From the NCBI GenBank assembly GCA_017942105.1, contig JAGAVE010000062.1:1-38775 (forward strand): a DNA stretch of 38,775 nt, read 5' to 3'. The notes below the pieces were generated by a model that saw nothing but the letters and a program-made list of their open reading frames with translations, did not search any database and was not told the DNA's origin. Of this stretch, positions 24,105 to 32,044 are shown in pieces. Made by a program: the position numbers and the translations under genes. Source of the DNA: Clostridia bacterium (GTDB taxonomy: Bacteria; Bacillota; Clostridia; Oscillospirales; Acutalibacteraceae). The stretch's first letter is position 1. Each line of letters starts with the position of its first letter.

Positions 24105-24356
24105 ATGTCAGAATTTTTCAAAAAAGCATTTCAGGATATGAAAGAATCAGCCAAGGCTCAGCACAAGGTTGACAAGGCAAACTTTGCCGCTGCCAAGGCA
24201 GAATCCAAGGCGCAGTGGGAAGAGGCAAAAGCTATGGGCAACCCTGAGAAGCGTAAGGCGATGATGCAGGCTGAGCGTGATGCGCAGATTGCACAGGCGC
24301 AGAAGCGTCAGGCAGAGGCACAGGCACGCATTGACGCAGCCAAAGAAAACAAATAA
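24105..24356 (+). CDS. small Ala/Lys/Glu-rich helical protein
   Basis: An 83-aa, highly charged, alanine-rich protein with no hydrophobic segment. It is predicted to be almost entirely helical, probably coiled coil, with repeated AKAE/AQAQ heptad-like stretches between residues 15 and 80. It begins 5 bp after paralogue A with a GAGG-type site, so the two are co-translated. No known domain recognised. It could be a cytoplasmic scaffold or partner of the membrane protein upstream. Confidence 0.7.
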   Translation: MSEFFKKAFQDMKESAKAQHKVDKANFAAAKAESKAQWEEAKAMGNPEKRKAMMQAERDAQIAQAQKRQAEAQARIDAAKENK

Positions 24357-24365
24357 ATTTTCAAC

Positions 24366-24396
24366 ATAACGGGACGCCCTCACGGCATCTCGTTAT
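24366..24396 (+). terminator. hairpin between small-protein pair and ABC genes
   Basis: ATAACGGGACGCC (24366-24378) pairs with GGCATCTCGTTAT (24384-24396) with one C-A mismatch and one G-U pair. The U-tract is poor (TGTTGCG). It may be a weak terminator or an RNA stabiliser that lowers read-through into the ABC genes. A second small hairpin ACCCG/CGGGT occurs at 24446-24461. Confidence 0.45.
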
Positions 24397-24497
24397 TGTT
24401 GCGTATTGATTTGCGAGTATTTTAACTAAGGGATAACGGAAATCTACCCGCAAAAACGGGTTTGAAATTGTGCTGTTTCCCTATTGGAGGATAAAAA

Positions 24498-25400
24498 ATG
24501 AATGCAATAGAAATCAAAAATCTTTCTAAAAGCTTCCGTGGAATGTATGCCGTAGACCACCTGAATATGACCGTTCCCGTCGGTGCGATTTACGGATTCA
24601 TCGGCGAAAACGGCTCAGGTAAATCAACTACGGAAAAGCTCATCTGCGGTCACCTTGTGCCTGATGAGGGCTCAATCTCCCTTTTCGGAAAGGACTATAC
24701 CGACCCCGGTGTGCGTGTAAGAATCGGCGCACTTATCGAAAACGCAGGTTGTTTCCCGAATTCGAGCGTATATCAAAACCTGCGTATGCAGACTATCAAC
24801 CTCGGACTTGAAAACCCTGACGAAGAAATCAACCGTGTTCTAGAAATTGTCCGTATGAAGGACAATGCAAACTTAAAATTCAAAAAATGCTCTCTCGGTA
24901 TGAAGCAGAGAATCGGCATTGCAATAGCCCTCCTCGGCGACCCTGCTCTGCTCATCCTTGACGAACCGATCAACGGACTTGATGCAGACGGAATGAGAAT
25001 GATGCGCGAAATCCTTGTTGATATCACAAAGAATTACGGCTGCACCGTTCTTATTTCCTCTCACCTTCTCGGTGAGCTTGAAAAAATCGCAACGCACTAC
25101 GGCATCATCCGTCAGGGCAAAATGATTATGGAGCTTTCCGCTGAAGAGATGGACAACCGCTCTCAGGTTTTCGTTTCATTGAAAACAAAGGATATGAAAA
25201 CAGCAAAAGCACTTCTTTCAAAGAATTTTGCCGATGTCCGCTATGACGGCGACCATATCCGTGTTTACGACATTGAAAATCCGGCTGAAATTGTAGACTA
25301 TCTGATGCAGAACGGTCACCCCGTAAACGAAATCAGAAAGAACAAAATCGGTCTCGAAGAATATTACATCGAGCTGATGTCGCAGAAGGAGGAAGCATAA
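24498..25400 (+). CDS. ABC transporter ATP-binding protein, copy 1
   Basis: A 300-aa ATPase of the lantibiotic-protection / bacitracin-export type. Walker A is GENGSGKST (near residue 38), signature CSLGMKQR (near 135), Walker B LLILDEPINGLD (near 155) and the switch His in LISSHLL. A C-terminal extension ends in IGLEEYYIELM. It is nearly parallel along its length to the ATPase at 26250 and pairs with the permease that starts one base after its stop. It follows a GGAGG site. The transported substrate is unknown; the nearby two-component pair suggests export of a membrane-active peptide or drug. Confidence 0.9.
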   Translation: MNAIEIKNLSKSFRGMYAVDHLNMTVPVGAIYGFIGENGSGKSTTEKLICGHLVPDEGSISLFGKDYTDPGVRVRIGALIENAGCFPNSSVYQNLRMQTINLGLENPDEEINRVLEIVRMKDNANLKFKKCSLGMKQRIGIAIALLGDPALLILDEPINGLDADGMRMMREILVDITKNYGCTVLISSHLLGELEKIATHYGIIRQGKMIMELSAEEMDNRSQVFVSLKTKDMKTAKALLSKNFADVRYDGDHIRVYDIENPAEIVDYLMQNGHPVNEIRKNKIGLEEYYIELMSQKEEA

Positions 25401-26237
25401 ATGACAAAAGAGCTTAAATTTGAAAGTCCGAGTTTTTCAAAAAGAATCAAAGGAATGCTCGGCGTAGATTTTTACCGACTTTTCCACACTCCGATGTTTT
25501 ATATCTTTTTAGGTGTTGCCGCAATTATTCCTGCAATGGTCTCGGCTCTGACAACAATGCCCGACCGGAACGGCAACACGATGGAGCCTTTATATTCAAA
25601 TGTGTGGCAAATAGTCGCAGCTTCGGAGCCGCTCTATGTTATCCGCACCATTGCCGACTACGCGAATATGAATATGGTATTCATTTTCGGCGGCATTATG
25701 GTTTCCGTCTTTATCGGTCACGATTACAGAAGCGGCTATGTAAAGCAGCTTTTTACAACTCACGCAAAAAAGCAGGACTATATGATTTCAAAAACAATCA
25801 CCTGCGCTTTCGCTATGGCTTGCATGTGCATCACATACCTTATCGGCGGCACTATCGGTGGACTTTTCGCAGGCTACGAAACTTCCGTAAATGCTCTTTC
25901 ACTCATTATTGCAATTCTTGGCAAGATGATCATGAGCCTCGGCTGGGCAAGCCTTTACACTTTTCTCAATGTAATTTTCAGAAAATATTTCGGCGTTTCA
26001 ATTGCATCCTCTTTCTTCTTCGGGACAGGTATTCTTATCATTGGGGTTGCGGCGATTGTTGAGAATCTTTCGCTCCCGACGGCATTTCTCAACATCTTCC
26101 TGTACGGGTCATCCGTCAACGCCTGCCTCGCAAGCAATTTCGGCACTCTTATTACCTGCATCGTCGTCTCGGTTGCCTGGTCACTTTTTTACAATGTGCT
26201 CGGCACAAGAATTCTTTCCAAGAGCGATGTTTATTAA
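25401..26237 (+). CDS. ABC-2 type permease, copy 1
   Basis: A 278-aa integral membrane protein with about six hydrophobic helices. The N-terminal soluble stretch ends in MLGVDFYRLFHTPMFYIFLG, a start typical of ABC-2 lantibiotic-immunity permeases. An IGHDYRSGYVKQLFTTHAKK element sits in the cytosolic loop after helix 2. The same element (EDFRSGYAKNLFTVRSAK) is found in the permease at 27151, confirming the duplication. It forms the membrane half of the transporter with the ATPase just upstream and is followed 12 bp later by the second ATPase. Confidence 0.88.
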   Translation: MTKELKFESPSFSKRIKGMLGVDFYRLFHTPMFYIFLGVAAIIPAMVSALTTMPDRNGNTMEPLYSNVWQIVAASEPLYVIRTIADYANMNMVFIFGGIMVSVFIGHDYRSGYVKQLFTTHAKKQDYMISKTITCAFAMACMCITYLIGGTIGGLFAGYETSVNALSLIIAILGKMIMSLGWASLYTFLNVIFRKYFGVSIASSFFFGTGILIIGVAAIVENLSLPTAFLNIFLYGSSVNACLASNFGTLITCIVVSVAWSLFYNVLGTRILSKSDVY

Positions 26238-26249
26238 GGAGGTCGTTTT

Positions 26250-27149
26250 ATGAATGCAGTTGAAATAAAAAACTTATCAAAAAACTTCGGCACGAAACAA
26301 GCTGTTTGTTCACTTGATATGACCGTTCCGATGGGTTCAATCTACGGCTTTATCGGTGAAAACGGTTCAGGCAAATCAACCACCGAAAAAATGATCTGCG
26401 GTCTTATCCCCGCAAGCACGGGCTCAATCCGGCTTTTCGGAAAGGACTTCACTGATATTGATATAAGAGCAAAGGTCGGCGTTCTTATTGAATCGCCCGG
26501 CTGTTTTCCCGGCCTGACTGTCTGGGACAATATGATGCTTCAGGCAGCTAACCTCAGCATCCCTAACGCGGAGCAGGAGATCGTCAAGATTCTTAAAACC
26601 GTCCGTATGGAAGGTGCGGCAGGCAATAAATACAAAAACTGCTCTCTCGGCATGAAGCAGAGAGTCGGCATCGCAATGGCTCTCCTGGGCGACCCTGCCC
26701 TGCTCGTGCTTGACGAGCCTCTGAACGGACTCGACGCAGACGGTATGAGAATTATGCGCGAGGTGTTCTGCGACATAATCAAGGACGGCAACAGAAGCGT
26801 TATTATTTCTTCACACCTTCTCGGTGAGCTTCAGAAGGTTGCAACGCATTACGGCATCATCCGTCACGGAAAAATGATCTGCGAAATGACAGCAGACGAG
26901 CTTGACGCAAGCTGCAGAACATATATCGCCCTCAAGGCTGAGGATCAAAGCAGGGCAAAGGCTCATCTCTCCTGCCAATATTCACGCGTCGAAGAAGATG
27001 AGGCAGAATACATCCGTATATATGACGAAGCGACTCCCGAAGAGGTTGTCACATATCTTTATAAAAAAGGTATCTCTGTTACCGAAATTATGACGGACAA
27101 GATCGGTCTTGAAGAATATTACATTGATCTTATGAAAGGAAGCAGATAA
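26250..27149 (+). CDS. ABC transporter ATP-binding protein, copy 2
   Basis: A 299-aa paralogue of the ATPase at 24498. Walker A GENGSGKST, signature CSLGMKQR, Walker B LLVLDEPLNGLD and the IGLEEYYIDLM tail are all kept. The start MNAVEIKNLSKNFG mirrors MNAIEIKNLSKSFR of copy 1. It is preceded by AAGGAGG and abuts its own permease with one base between. Both sites look catalytically competent, so this is not a dead copy. Two ATPases could serve two transporters or one four-subunit assembly. Confidence 0.9.
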   Translation: MNAVEIKNLSKNFGTKQAVCSLDMTVPMGSIYGFIGENGSGKSTTEKMICGLIPASTGSIRLFGKDFTDIDIRAKVGVLIESPGCFPGLTVWDNMMLQAANLSIPNAEQEIVKILKTVRMEGAAGNKYKNCSLGMKQRVGIAMALLGDPALLVLDEPLNGLDADGMRIMREVFCDIIKDGNRSVIISSHLLGELQKVATHYGIIRHGKMICEMTADELDASCRTYIALKAEDQSRAKAHLSCQYSRVEEDEAEYIRIYDEATPEEVVTYLYKKGISVTEIMTDKIGLEEYYIDLMKGSR

Positions 27150-27150
27150 A

Positions 27151-27966
27151 ATGGAAAAGGCAATAAACTTTCCGAAATTCACCTTCAGCAAAAGGCTGCG
27201 CAGTATGCTTAAGGTTGATTTTAAAAGAATGTTCAAATCAAAGCTCTTTTATATTCTGATTGCTTGCGCTCTTGTCATACCTGTGCTTATAACGGTTATG
27301 ATGTCAATGATGGACGGCACCGTTTCCGTTAACCCTCAGACAGGCGTTGAAACGGTTATGGAAGGACCCGAAAACTCGTGGCAGTCCATCGGTACTCTTC
27401 CTACGGCTGACGGCGCCGCCATGGGTGGTATGGATGTTATGGGTATGTGCAACATCAATATGATGTTTATGCTCGTCTGCGTTTTCATCTGCATTTTTAT
27501 TTCTGAAGATTTCAGAAGCGGTTATGCAAAAAATCTTTTCACTGTCCGTTCAGCAAAAGGCGACTATGTTATCTCAAAAACTCTTGCCGGCTTCGTCTGC
27601 GGTGCACTTATGCTCATCTTTTATTTCATCGGCGCAATGCTTGGCGGTGCGATATCGGGTCTTTCTTTCTACCTTCACGGGCTGACGGCTTTTAACATCG
27701 CAATGTGTATGATGGCAAAGATTTTTCTTATGCTTGTTTTTGTTGCAATTTTTGTTTTAATCAGCATCGCATCAAAGCAGAGGGCTTGGCTTTCAATCTG
27801 CGGCTCACTCGGCGGAGGAATGCTTCTTTTTATGATGGTTTCTCTCATCACTCCTCTCGGTTCTTCGGTTATCAACGCCGTTCTCTGCCTTGCAGGAGGT
27901 TTGATCTTTGCCGTCTCGCTCGGTTTTGCAAGCAAAGCCGTATTAAATAAAACAAGCCTTGTGTAA
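27151..27966 (+). CDS. ABC-2 type permease, copy 2
   Basis: A 271-aa integral membrane protein, paralogous to the permease at 25401 but with a Met/Gly-rich loop (about residues 65-105, with MGGMDVMGMCNINMM) after helix 1. Hydrophobic segments fall near 30-50, 105-120, 150-175, 185-210, 215-235 and 240-260. The EDFRSGYAKNLF element follows helix 2. The last gene of the ABC block; the response regulator starts 81 bp later behind its own -10. Confidence 0.87.
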   Translation: MEKAINFPKFTFSKRLRSMLKVDFKRMFKSKLFYILIACALVIPVLITVMMSMMDGTVSVNPQTGVETVMEGPENSWQSIGTLPTADGAAMGGMDVMGMCNINMMFMLVCVFICIFISEDFRSGYAKNLFTVRSAKGDYVISKTLAGFVCGALMLIFYFIGAMLGGAISGLSFYLHGLTAFNIAMCMMAKIFLMLVFVAIFVLISIASKQRAWLSICGSLGGGMLLFMMVSLITPLGSSVINAVLCLAGGLIFAVSLGFASKAVLNKTSLV

Positions 27967-28003
27967 AACCCTGCAAAAAAGAAACAAAACTTTAACAATT
28001 GCG

Positions 28004-28012
28004 TGTTATAAT
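28004..28012 (+). promoter_or_regulatory. extended -10 promoter of the two-component genes
   Basis: TGTTATAAT (28004-28012) with no good -35. It lies 35 bp before the regulator start. An activator, perhaps the regulator itself, could be needed. Confidence 0.5.
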
Positions 28013-28047
28013 GTATGCTGTAACTCAGTATTCGTGGAGGTTTCGTG

Positions 28048-28719
28048 ATGTTTAAAATATTAGTTGTTGAAGATGACAGAGAGCTTAATAAAACAGTATG
28101 CTCATTCCTCAATCACGCAGGTTATGAGGCGGTCGGTTGCCTTAATGCAAACGATGCTTATGACGCGATGTATGAAAATATGTTTGACCTCATCGTTTCG
28201 GATATTATGATGCCCGGAGTTGACGGCTTCGAATTTGCAAGAAATGTAAGAGAGCTCAACAACGATATCCCGATTCTCTTTATGACCGCGCGTGACGATA
28301 TCGCATCCAAGCAAAGAGGCTTCCGCATCGGCGTAGACGATTATATGGTAAAGCCCATTGACCTTGACGAGTTGTTTCTTCGCATAGGTGCGCTTCTTCG
28401 CCGCGCAAAAATCGCATCTTCGCGAAAAATCGAAATTGGCAACTTCATTATGGATGCCGACGAACATACAGCCTACCTCAAAGACGATGAGATTTCCCTT
28501 ACCGCCCGCGAATTTAACATTTTATACAAGCTTCTCTCCTATCCTAAAAAGACCTTTACAAGAATGCAGCTTATGGACGAGTTCTGGGACGCAGACAGCG
28601 AAACTGCTCCCAGAGCGGTTGATGTATATATGACAAAGCTTCGAAGCAAGCTTTCCGATTGTGAGGATTTTGAAATCAAAACCGTTCACGGTCTGGGATA
28701 CAAGGTGGTGTTCAAGTGA
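28048..28719 (+). CDS. OmpR-family response regulator
   Basis: A 223-aa two-domain regulator. The receiver (1-115) has acidic E8-D9-D10, phospho-acceptor D52 in LIVSDIMMPG, T80 and K102 in DDYMVKP. The winged-helix effector (about 125-223) has LTAREFNILYKLLS, the ARAVDVYMTKL-like helix SETAPRAVDVYMTKLRSKL and the wing TVHGLGYKVVF. ATG 28048 is chosen; a GTG at 28045 is only 4 nt after GGAGG. It overlaps the kinase gene by 4 bp, forming one signalling unit that probably controls the ABC genes upstream, as in other resistance modules. Confidence 0.93.
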   Translation: MFKILVVEDDRELNKTVCSFLNHAGYEAVGCLNANDAYDAMYENMFDLIVSDIMMPGVDGFEFARNVRELNNDIPILFMTARDDIASKQRGFRIGVDDYMVKPIDLDELFLRIGALLRRAKIASSRKIEIGNFIMDADEHTAYLKDDEISLTAREFNILYKLLSYPKKTFTRMQLMDEFWDADSETAPRAVDVYMTKLRSKLSDCEDFEIKTVHGLGYKVVFK

Positions 28720-29801
28720 AAAAGGTAAACCCCGTAAAAGGCATATTAAAAGCACTTAATCATTATCTGATTTTCTTTCTTCTCATTGCCTTTATTATCA
28801 CCTGCTGCACGATGCTTTTTGTAACCACTCTGTCAAAGTCGCTCGGCGTTACATTGACTCAGCAGAATATCAGCGTGGCAGCAAAGCTCACCTTTGCAAA
28901 TGTTGTTCTGCTGAGCTTTATTGTGACGGTAATTGACAGGCTTCGCAGAAAGCTCACCGTTGAGCGTCCCGTAAAGATGATTACGGAAGCAACGAATAAA
29001 ATCATTGAGGGCGATTTCAGCGTCCGTATAAAACCCGTTACTAAATACGCAACGGACGACAGCTTCAATGAAATTATTGAATGTATAAACAAAATTGCGG
29101 AGGAGCTCAGCGGCGTCGAAACTCTGCGTTCCGACTTCATCGCAAACATTTCTCATGAAATGAAAACACCTCTTACCGTTATGCAGAATTACGGAACTCT
29201 TCTTCAGACTCCCGGTCTGAGTGAAGAAAAGAGACTGGAATATGCAAACGGGATAATCCACTCCTCCCGCCGCCTGTCGGAAATGATGACGAATATTCTC
29301 AAGCTCAACCGCCTTGAAAACCAGCAGATTTTTCCTGAAACTGCAAGGTTTGACCTTGGTGAACAGCTTTGCGAATGCCTTCTTCAGTTTGAAAATATCT
29401 GGGAGCAGAAGAAAATCGAAATTGAAACCGACATCGCGGAGAACATAAAGGTTGAAGCTGATTCAGAGCTTCTTTCCCTCGTTTGGAACAATCTTTTTTC
29501 CAACGCTTTTAAATTCACGGATGAAGGCGGAACTGTTTCATTAAGCCTGACGGCAACCGAGCACCACGCAATCATCAGCGTATCCGATACAGGATGCGGA
29601 ATGACGCCCGAAATCGGTGCACGCATTTTTGAAAAATTCTATCAGGGCGACCCGTCACGGGCAATTCAGGGTAACGGTCTCGGGCTTGCTCTTGTAAAAA
29701 GGATAATCGACATTATACACGGCGAAATCAGCGTTGAAAGCGCCGTCGGCATCGGCACAACCTTTACGATCAGAATCAGGAGGGCTGAAAGTGAACTTTA
29801 A
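28716..29801 (+). CDS. membrane sensor histidine kinase
   Basis: A 361-aa kinase starting with GTG. Two membrane helices (about 15-38 and 55-75) are separated by a very short outside loop. A HAMP-like segment with ERPVKMITEATNKIIEGDF follows. HisKA has ANISHEMKTPLTVM with H147 as phosphate acceptor. HATPase_c has an N box (WNNLFSNAFKF), a G1 box (VSDTGCGM) and a G2 box (QGNGLGLALVKRI). The short extracellular loop is typical of intramembrane-sensing kinases that rely on an ABC transporter or accessory membrane protein for input. The end overlaps the next gene by 11 bp. Confidence 0.93.
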   Translation: MKKVNPVKGILKALNHYLIFFLLIAFIITCCTMLFVTTLSKSLGVTLTQQNISVAAKLTFANVVLLSFIVTVIDRLRRKLTVERPVKMITEATNKIIEGDFSVRIKPVTKYATDDSFNEIIECINKIAEELSGVETLRSDFIANISHEMKTPLTVMQNYGTLLQTPGLSEEKRLEYANGIIHSSRRLSEMMTNILKLNRLENQQIFPETARFDLGEQLCECLLQFENIWEQKKIEIETDIAENIKVEADSELLSLVWNNLFSNAFKFTDEGGTVSLSLTATEHHAIISVSDTGCGMTPEIGARIFEKFYQGDPSRAIQGNGLGLALVKRIIDIIHGEISVESAVGIGTTFTIRIRRAESEL

Positions 29802-30675
29802 GAAGCTCTGCAAAGCGTTACTTTTTCCTCATATCGCTGTTATGATCATCCTTCTTCCGGTTGCCGTAACGCTTCTCGTCGTCTCAATGGCAATTATCGG
29901 ACAGGATACTCCGATAGCAATTGTCTCCTATATCATCTCTGCCTACACACTGACGGTATGGTGTTGCAGACTCCCTGAGCTTATCAGGTTTTTCAAAAAT
30001 TTCAAAAATGAAAACAAATACGCTCTAAAGTGGCAGGGCGATACCCGCCTGCGCGTTAATGTTTCTCTTTACGGTTCTCTTGCATGGAATTCACTTTACG
30101 GAATTTTTCAGATTTATCTCGGCTTCTGCAACAGCTCGTTCTGGTTCGGCTCACTGGGCGCTTATTACATCTGCCTTGCCGTAATGAGGTTTTTTCTGCT
30201 TCTTCATACAAGAAAATACGCTCCCGGAGAGAAAATGCACACAGAGCTGAAAAAATACCGCGCCTGCGGTTGGGTTTTCCTTGTGATGAACCTTGCGCTG
30301 ATATTAATTGTCTTCTTTATGCTGTATTGGGGCAGAACCTTCATTCATCATATGATAACCACGATCGCTCTCGCCGCTTATACTTTCACGGCATTTACGG
30401 CGGCAATAATCAATATCGTAAAATACAGAAAATACAACAGTCCTATCTTCTCGGCTTCAAAAGCAATCAGCTTCGCGGCCGCTTGTGTATCAATGCTCAC
30501 GCTCACATCAACTATGCTCACAACCTTTGACGACGGAACAATGACCATTCTTACCAGAAAGCTGATGATCGGCGGAGTTGGCTTTGCTGTTTCAGTCGTT
30601 GTAATTGCAATGGCAATCCATATGATTGTACAGGCTACGAAGAAGCTGAAAACAGAGGTGCAAAATGGAAAATAA
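29791..30675 (+). CDS. multi-spanning membrane protein, cassette associated
   Basis: A 294-aa protein with about six or seven hydrophobic helices, starting at GTG 29791 just after AGGAGG. Longer upstream open frame (from 29734) is dismissed because it lies wholly inside the kinase. Charged loops such as KNFKNENKYALKWQGD lie between helices. I recognise no family. The 11-bp overlaps with the kinase gene upstream and with the paralogue gene downstream mark it as part of the same operon. It may sense or relay the signal or contribute to resistance. Confidence 0.75.
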   Translation: MNFKKLCKALLFPHIAVMIILLPVAVTLLVVSMAIIGQDTPIAIVSYIISAYTLTVWCCRLPELIRFFKNFKNENKYALKWQGDTRLRVNVSLYGSLAWNSLYGIFQIYLGFCNSSFWFGSLGAYYICLAVMRFFLLLHTRKYAPGEKMHTELKKYRACGWVFLVMNLALILIVFFMLYWGRTFIHHMITTIALAAYTFTAFTAAIINIVKYRKYNSPIFSASKAISFAAACVSMLTLTSTMLTTFDDGTMTILTRKLMIGGVGFAVSVVVIAMAIHMIVQATKKLKTEVQNGK

Positions 30676-31072
30676 CAATCAGACACAAAATATTTTTTCT
30701 TATACCTACTCGGCAAAAGAACAGGCTGAGCTGAAAAAAATCCGTGATAAATACGACCCTCCCGTAAAAACGGAAGATAAGATGTCCCGTCTTCGTCGCC
30801 TTGACGCCGAGGTTTCCTCCAAGGCGACAAGAGTTGCTCTTGTAATCGGCATCATCGGTACTCTGGTTATGGGGTTCGGTATGAGCCTTATTATGACAGA
30901 CATCGGGGCTTTTTTCGGCGAAATCCCTTCAATGGTAATCGGCATCGTAACGGGCATTATCGGCATCGCTCTCGTCTGCCTTGCCTACCCTGTTTATAAC
31001 AAAAAGCTGAAAAAGGAGCGCGAAAAAATTGCGCCCGAAATCCTTCGTCTTACCGACGAGCTTATGAAATGA
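30665..31072 (+). CDS. small two-helix membrane protein, paralogue B
   Basis: A 135-aa protein with a soluble N-terminus (1-55) and two membrane helices joined by GMSLIMTDIG, followed by a Lys/Glu-rich tail. It resembles the protein at 23728 over most of its length, with a longer N-terminal region (QTQNIFSYTYSAKEQAELKK). Start at ATG 30665 after GAGGTG, within the end of the preceding gene. It is the last gene of the cassette; a strong terminator follows. Function unknown. Confidence 0.75.
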   Translation: MENNNQTQNIFSYTYSAKEQAELKKIRDKYDPPVKTEDKMSRLRRLDAEVSSKATRVALVIGIIGTLVMGFGMSLIMTDIGAFFGEIPSMVIGIVTGIIGIALVCLAYPVYNKKLKKEREKIAPEILRLTDELMK

Positions 31073-31076
31073 AAAC

Positions 31077-31116
31077 ATCCGGAGAAAAGAATCAACCTTT
31101 TCTCCGGATTAATTTT
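31077..31116. terminator. intrinsic terminator of the ABC/two-component cassette
   Basis: ATCCGGAGAAAAG (31077-31089) pairs perfectly with CTTTTCTCCGGAT (31097-31109), followed by TAATTTTT. On the minus strand it could also stop the convergent gene at 31124. Confidence 0.88.
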
Positions 31117-31123
31117 TAAGGTT

Positions 31124-31792
31124 TTATTTGCTGTCACAATCAAGTCTTTTTGCAGTTTTTAAAATATTCGCAATGCAGACGGCGAAATATACACCAATCA
31201 CCATTGCGACAGCCGTCAACGCCAGCGCCCACGGAAGAGTGAACACCGTTCCGCCGATATTTATCGGATTTCCCGTCACTGCAAAGAAAAAGGAAACAAG
31301 CGCAACGATAAAAATTATTGCACCGCCGAAACCGATCGGAAAAAGCATACTCTTCAGATGATGAGAAAGAAATCTTTTTTTTACGGCAGAGCTTGCAAAG
31401 CTCTTTTTTTCGGTTTCCGTTTTCGCACCCGTTACCGAAAGTGAATACGATGCAAAAATAACATCAAGCCCCCTGCCTTCTTTTGCAGTTATATCAGACT
31501 TCACCGTGATGACCGACTTTGACGAGTCAAGCCTGAGCATCGCTTCAAGGTCAAGCGGGATGTGCAGGGATTTATCCTGCCCCTGCAATTCTTCCGTTAA
31601 AGATTTGTTTCGCGCTTCGTGCTCCGTTTCTGTTTCAAGCGGCACTCGCGCGCGGTGGATTCTAAGCCTGTGCGTCCCCTTTTCAAGAGAGTCAAAGGTC
31701 ACATTTCCGTCCTCATCAACCGTCTTGGAGTCTTCGTCAAAAAAAACAGTCACCGTATCGCCCGAAAAATTATCAATTCTTATTTTCGCCAA
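31124..31792 (-). CDS. membrane protein of unknown function
   Basis: About 222 aa. The N-terminal half is soluble and beta-rich (AKIRIDNFSGDTVTVFFDED, then a Glu/Lys-rich linker); two membrane helices lie near residues 145-175 and 185-210. I do not recognise the family. I choose TTG 31792: it is 5 nt after GGTGGTGAT, and a TTGAAA-16-TAAAAT promoter (31842-31815, minus) lies just upstream. The longer frame to 31963 would start upstream of that promoter and its extra residues look non-native. Confidence 0.6.
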   Translation of the reverse strand: MAKIRIDNFSGDTVTVFFDEDSKTVDEDGNVTFDSLEKGTHRLRIHRARVPLETETEHEARNKSLTEELQGQDKSLHIPLDLEAMLRLDSSKSVITVKSDITAKEGRGLDVIFASYSLSVTGAKTETEKKSFASSAVKKRFLSHHLKSMLFPIGFGGAIIFIVALVSFFFAVTGNPINIGGTVFTLPWALALTAVAMVIGVYFAVCIANILKTAKRLDCDSK

Positions 31793-31814
31793 AAAATCAC
31801 CACCATCTATCAGA

Positions 31815-31842
31815 ATTTTACCACAGCAATGATTTTTTTCAA
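31815..31842 (-). promoter_or_regulatory. promoter of the 31124-31792 gene
   Basis: On the minus strand TTGAAA (31842-31837), a 16-bp spacer and TAAAAT (31820-31815). It decides the start at 31792. Confidence 0.5.
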
Positions 31843-32044
31843 CCCCTGCAGTTAAATTTACTGTCAAGTTATTCGATTCATCTTGATGATGGTTAAATCT
31901 ATACGATATTTTTTGTGCAATGATAAGTCGCAATTTAGTAATGTTTTGACCACTTATTTTCATTAATTTTCTATTATTATACAGTTATGTGTGTCAAAAA
32001 GATTAAAGCAACTTCATAACATACTTGTTCTATAAACATGCTAT

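Noticed and set aside
31124-31963. Longer start at 31963 for the unknown membrane protein
   Set aside because: No ribosome binding site there, and a good promoter and ribosome binding site lie inside that extension before the TTG at 31792.
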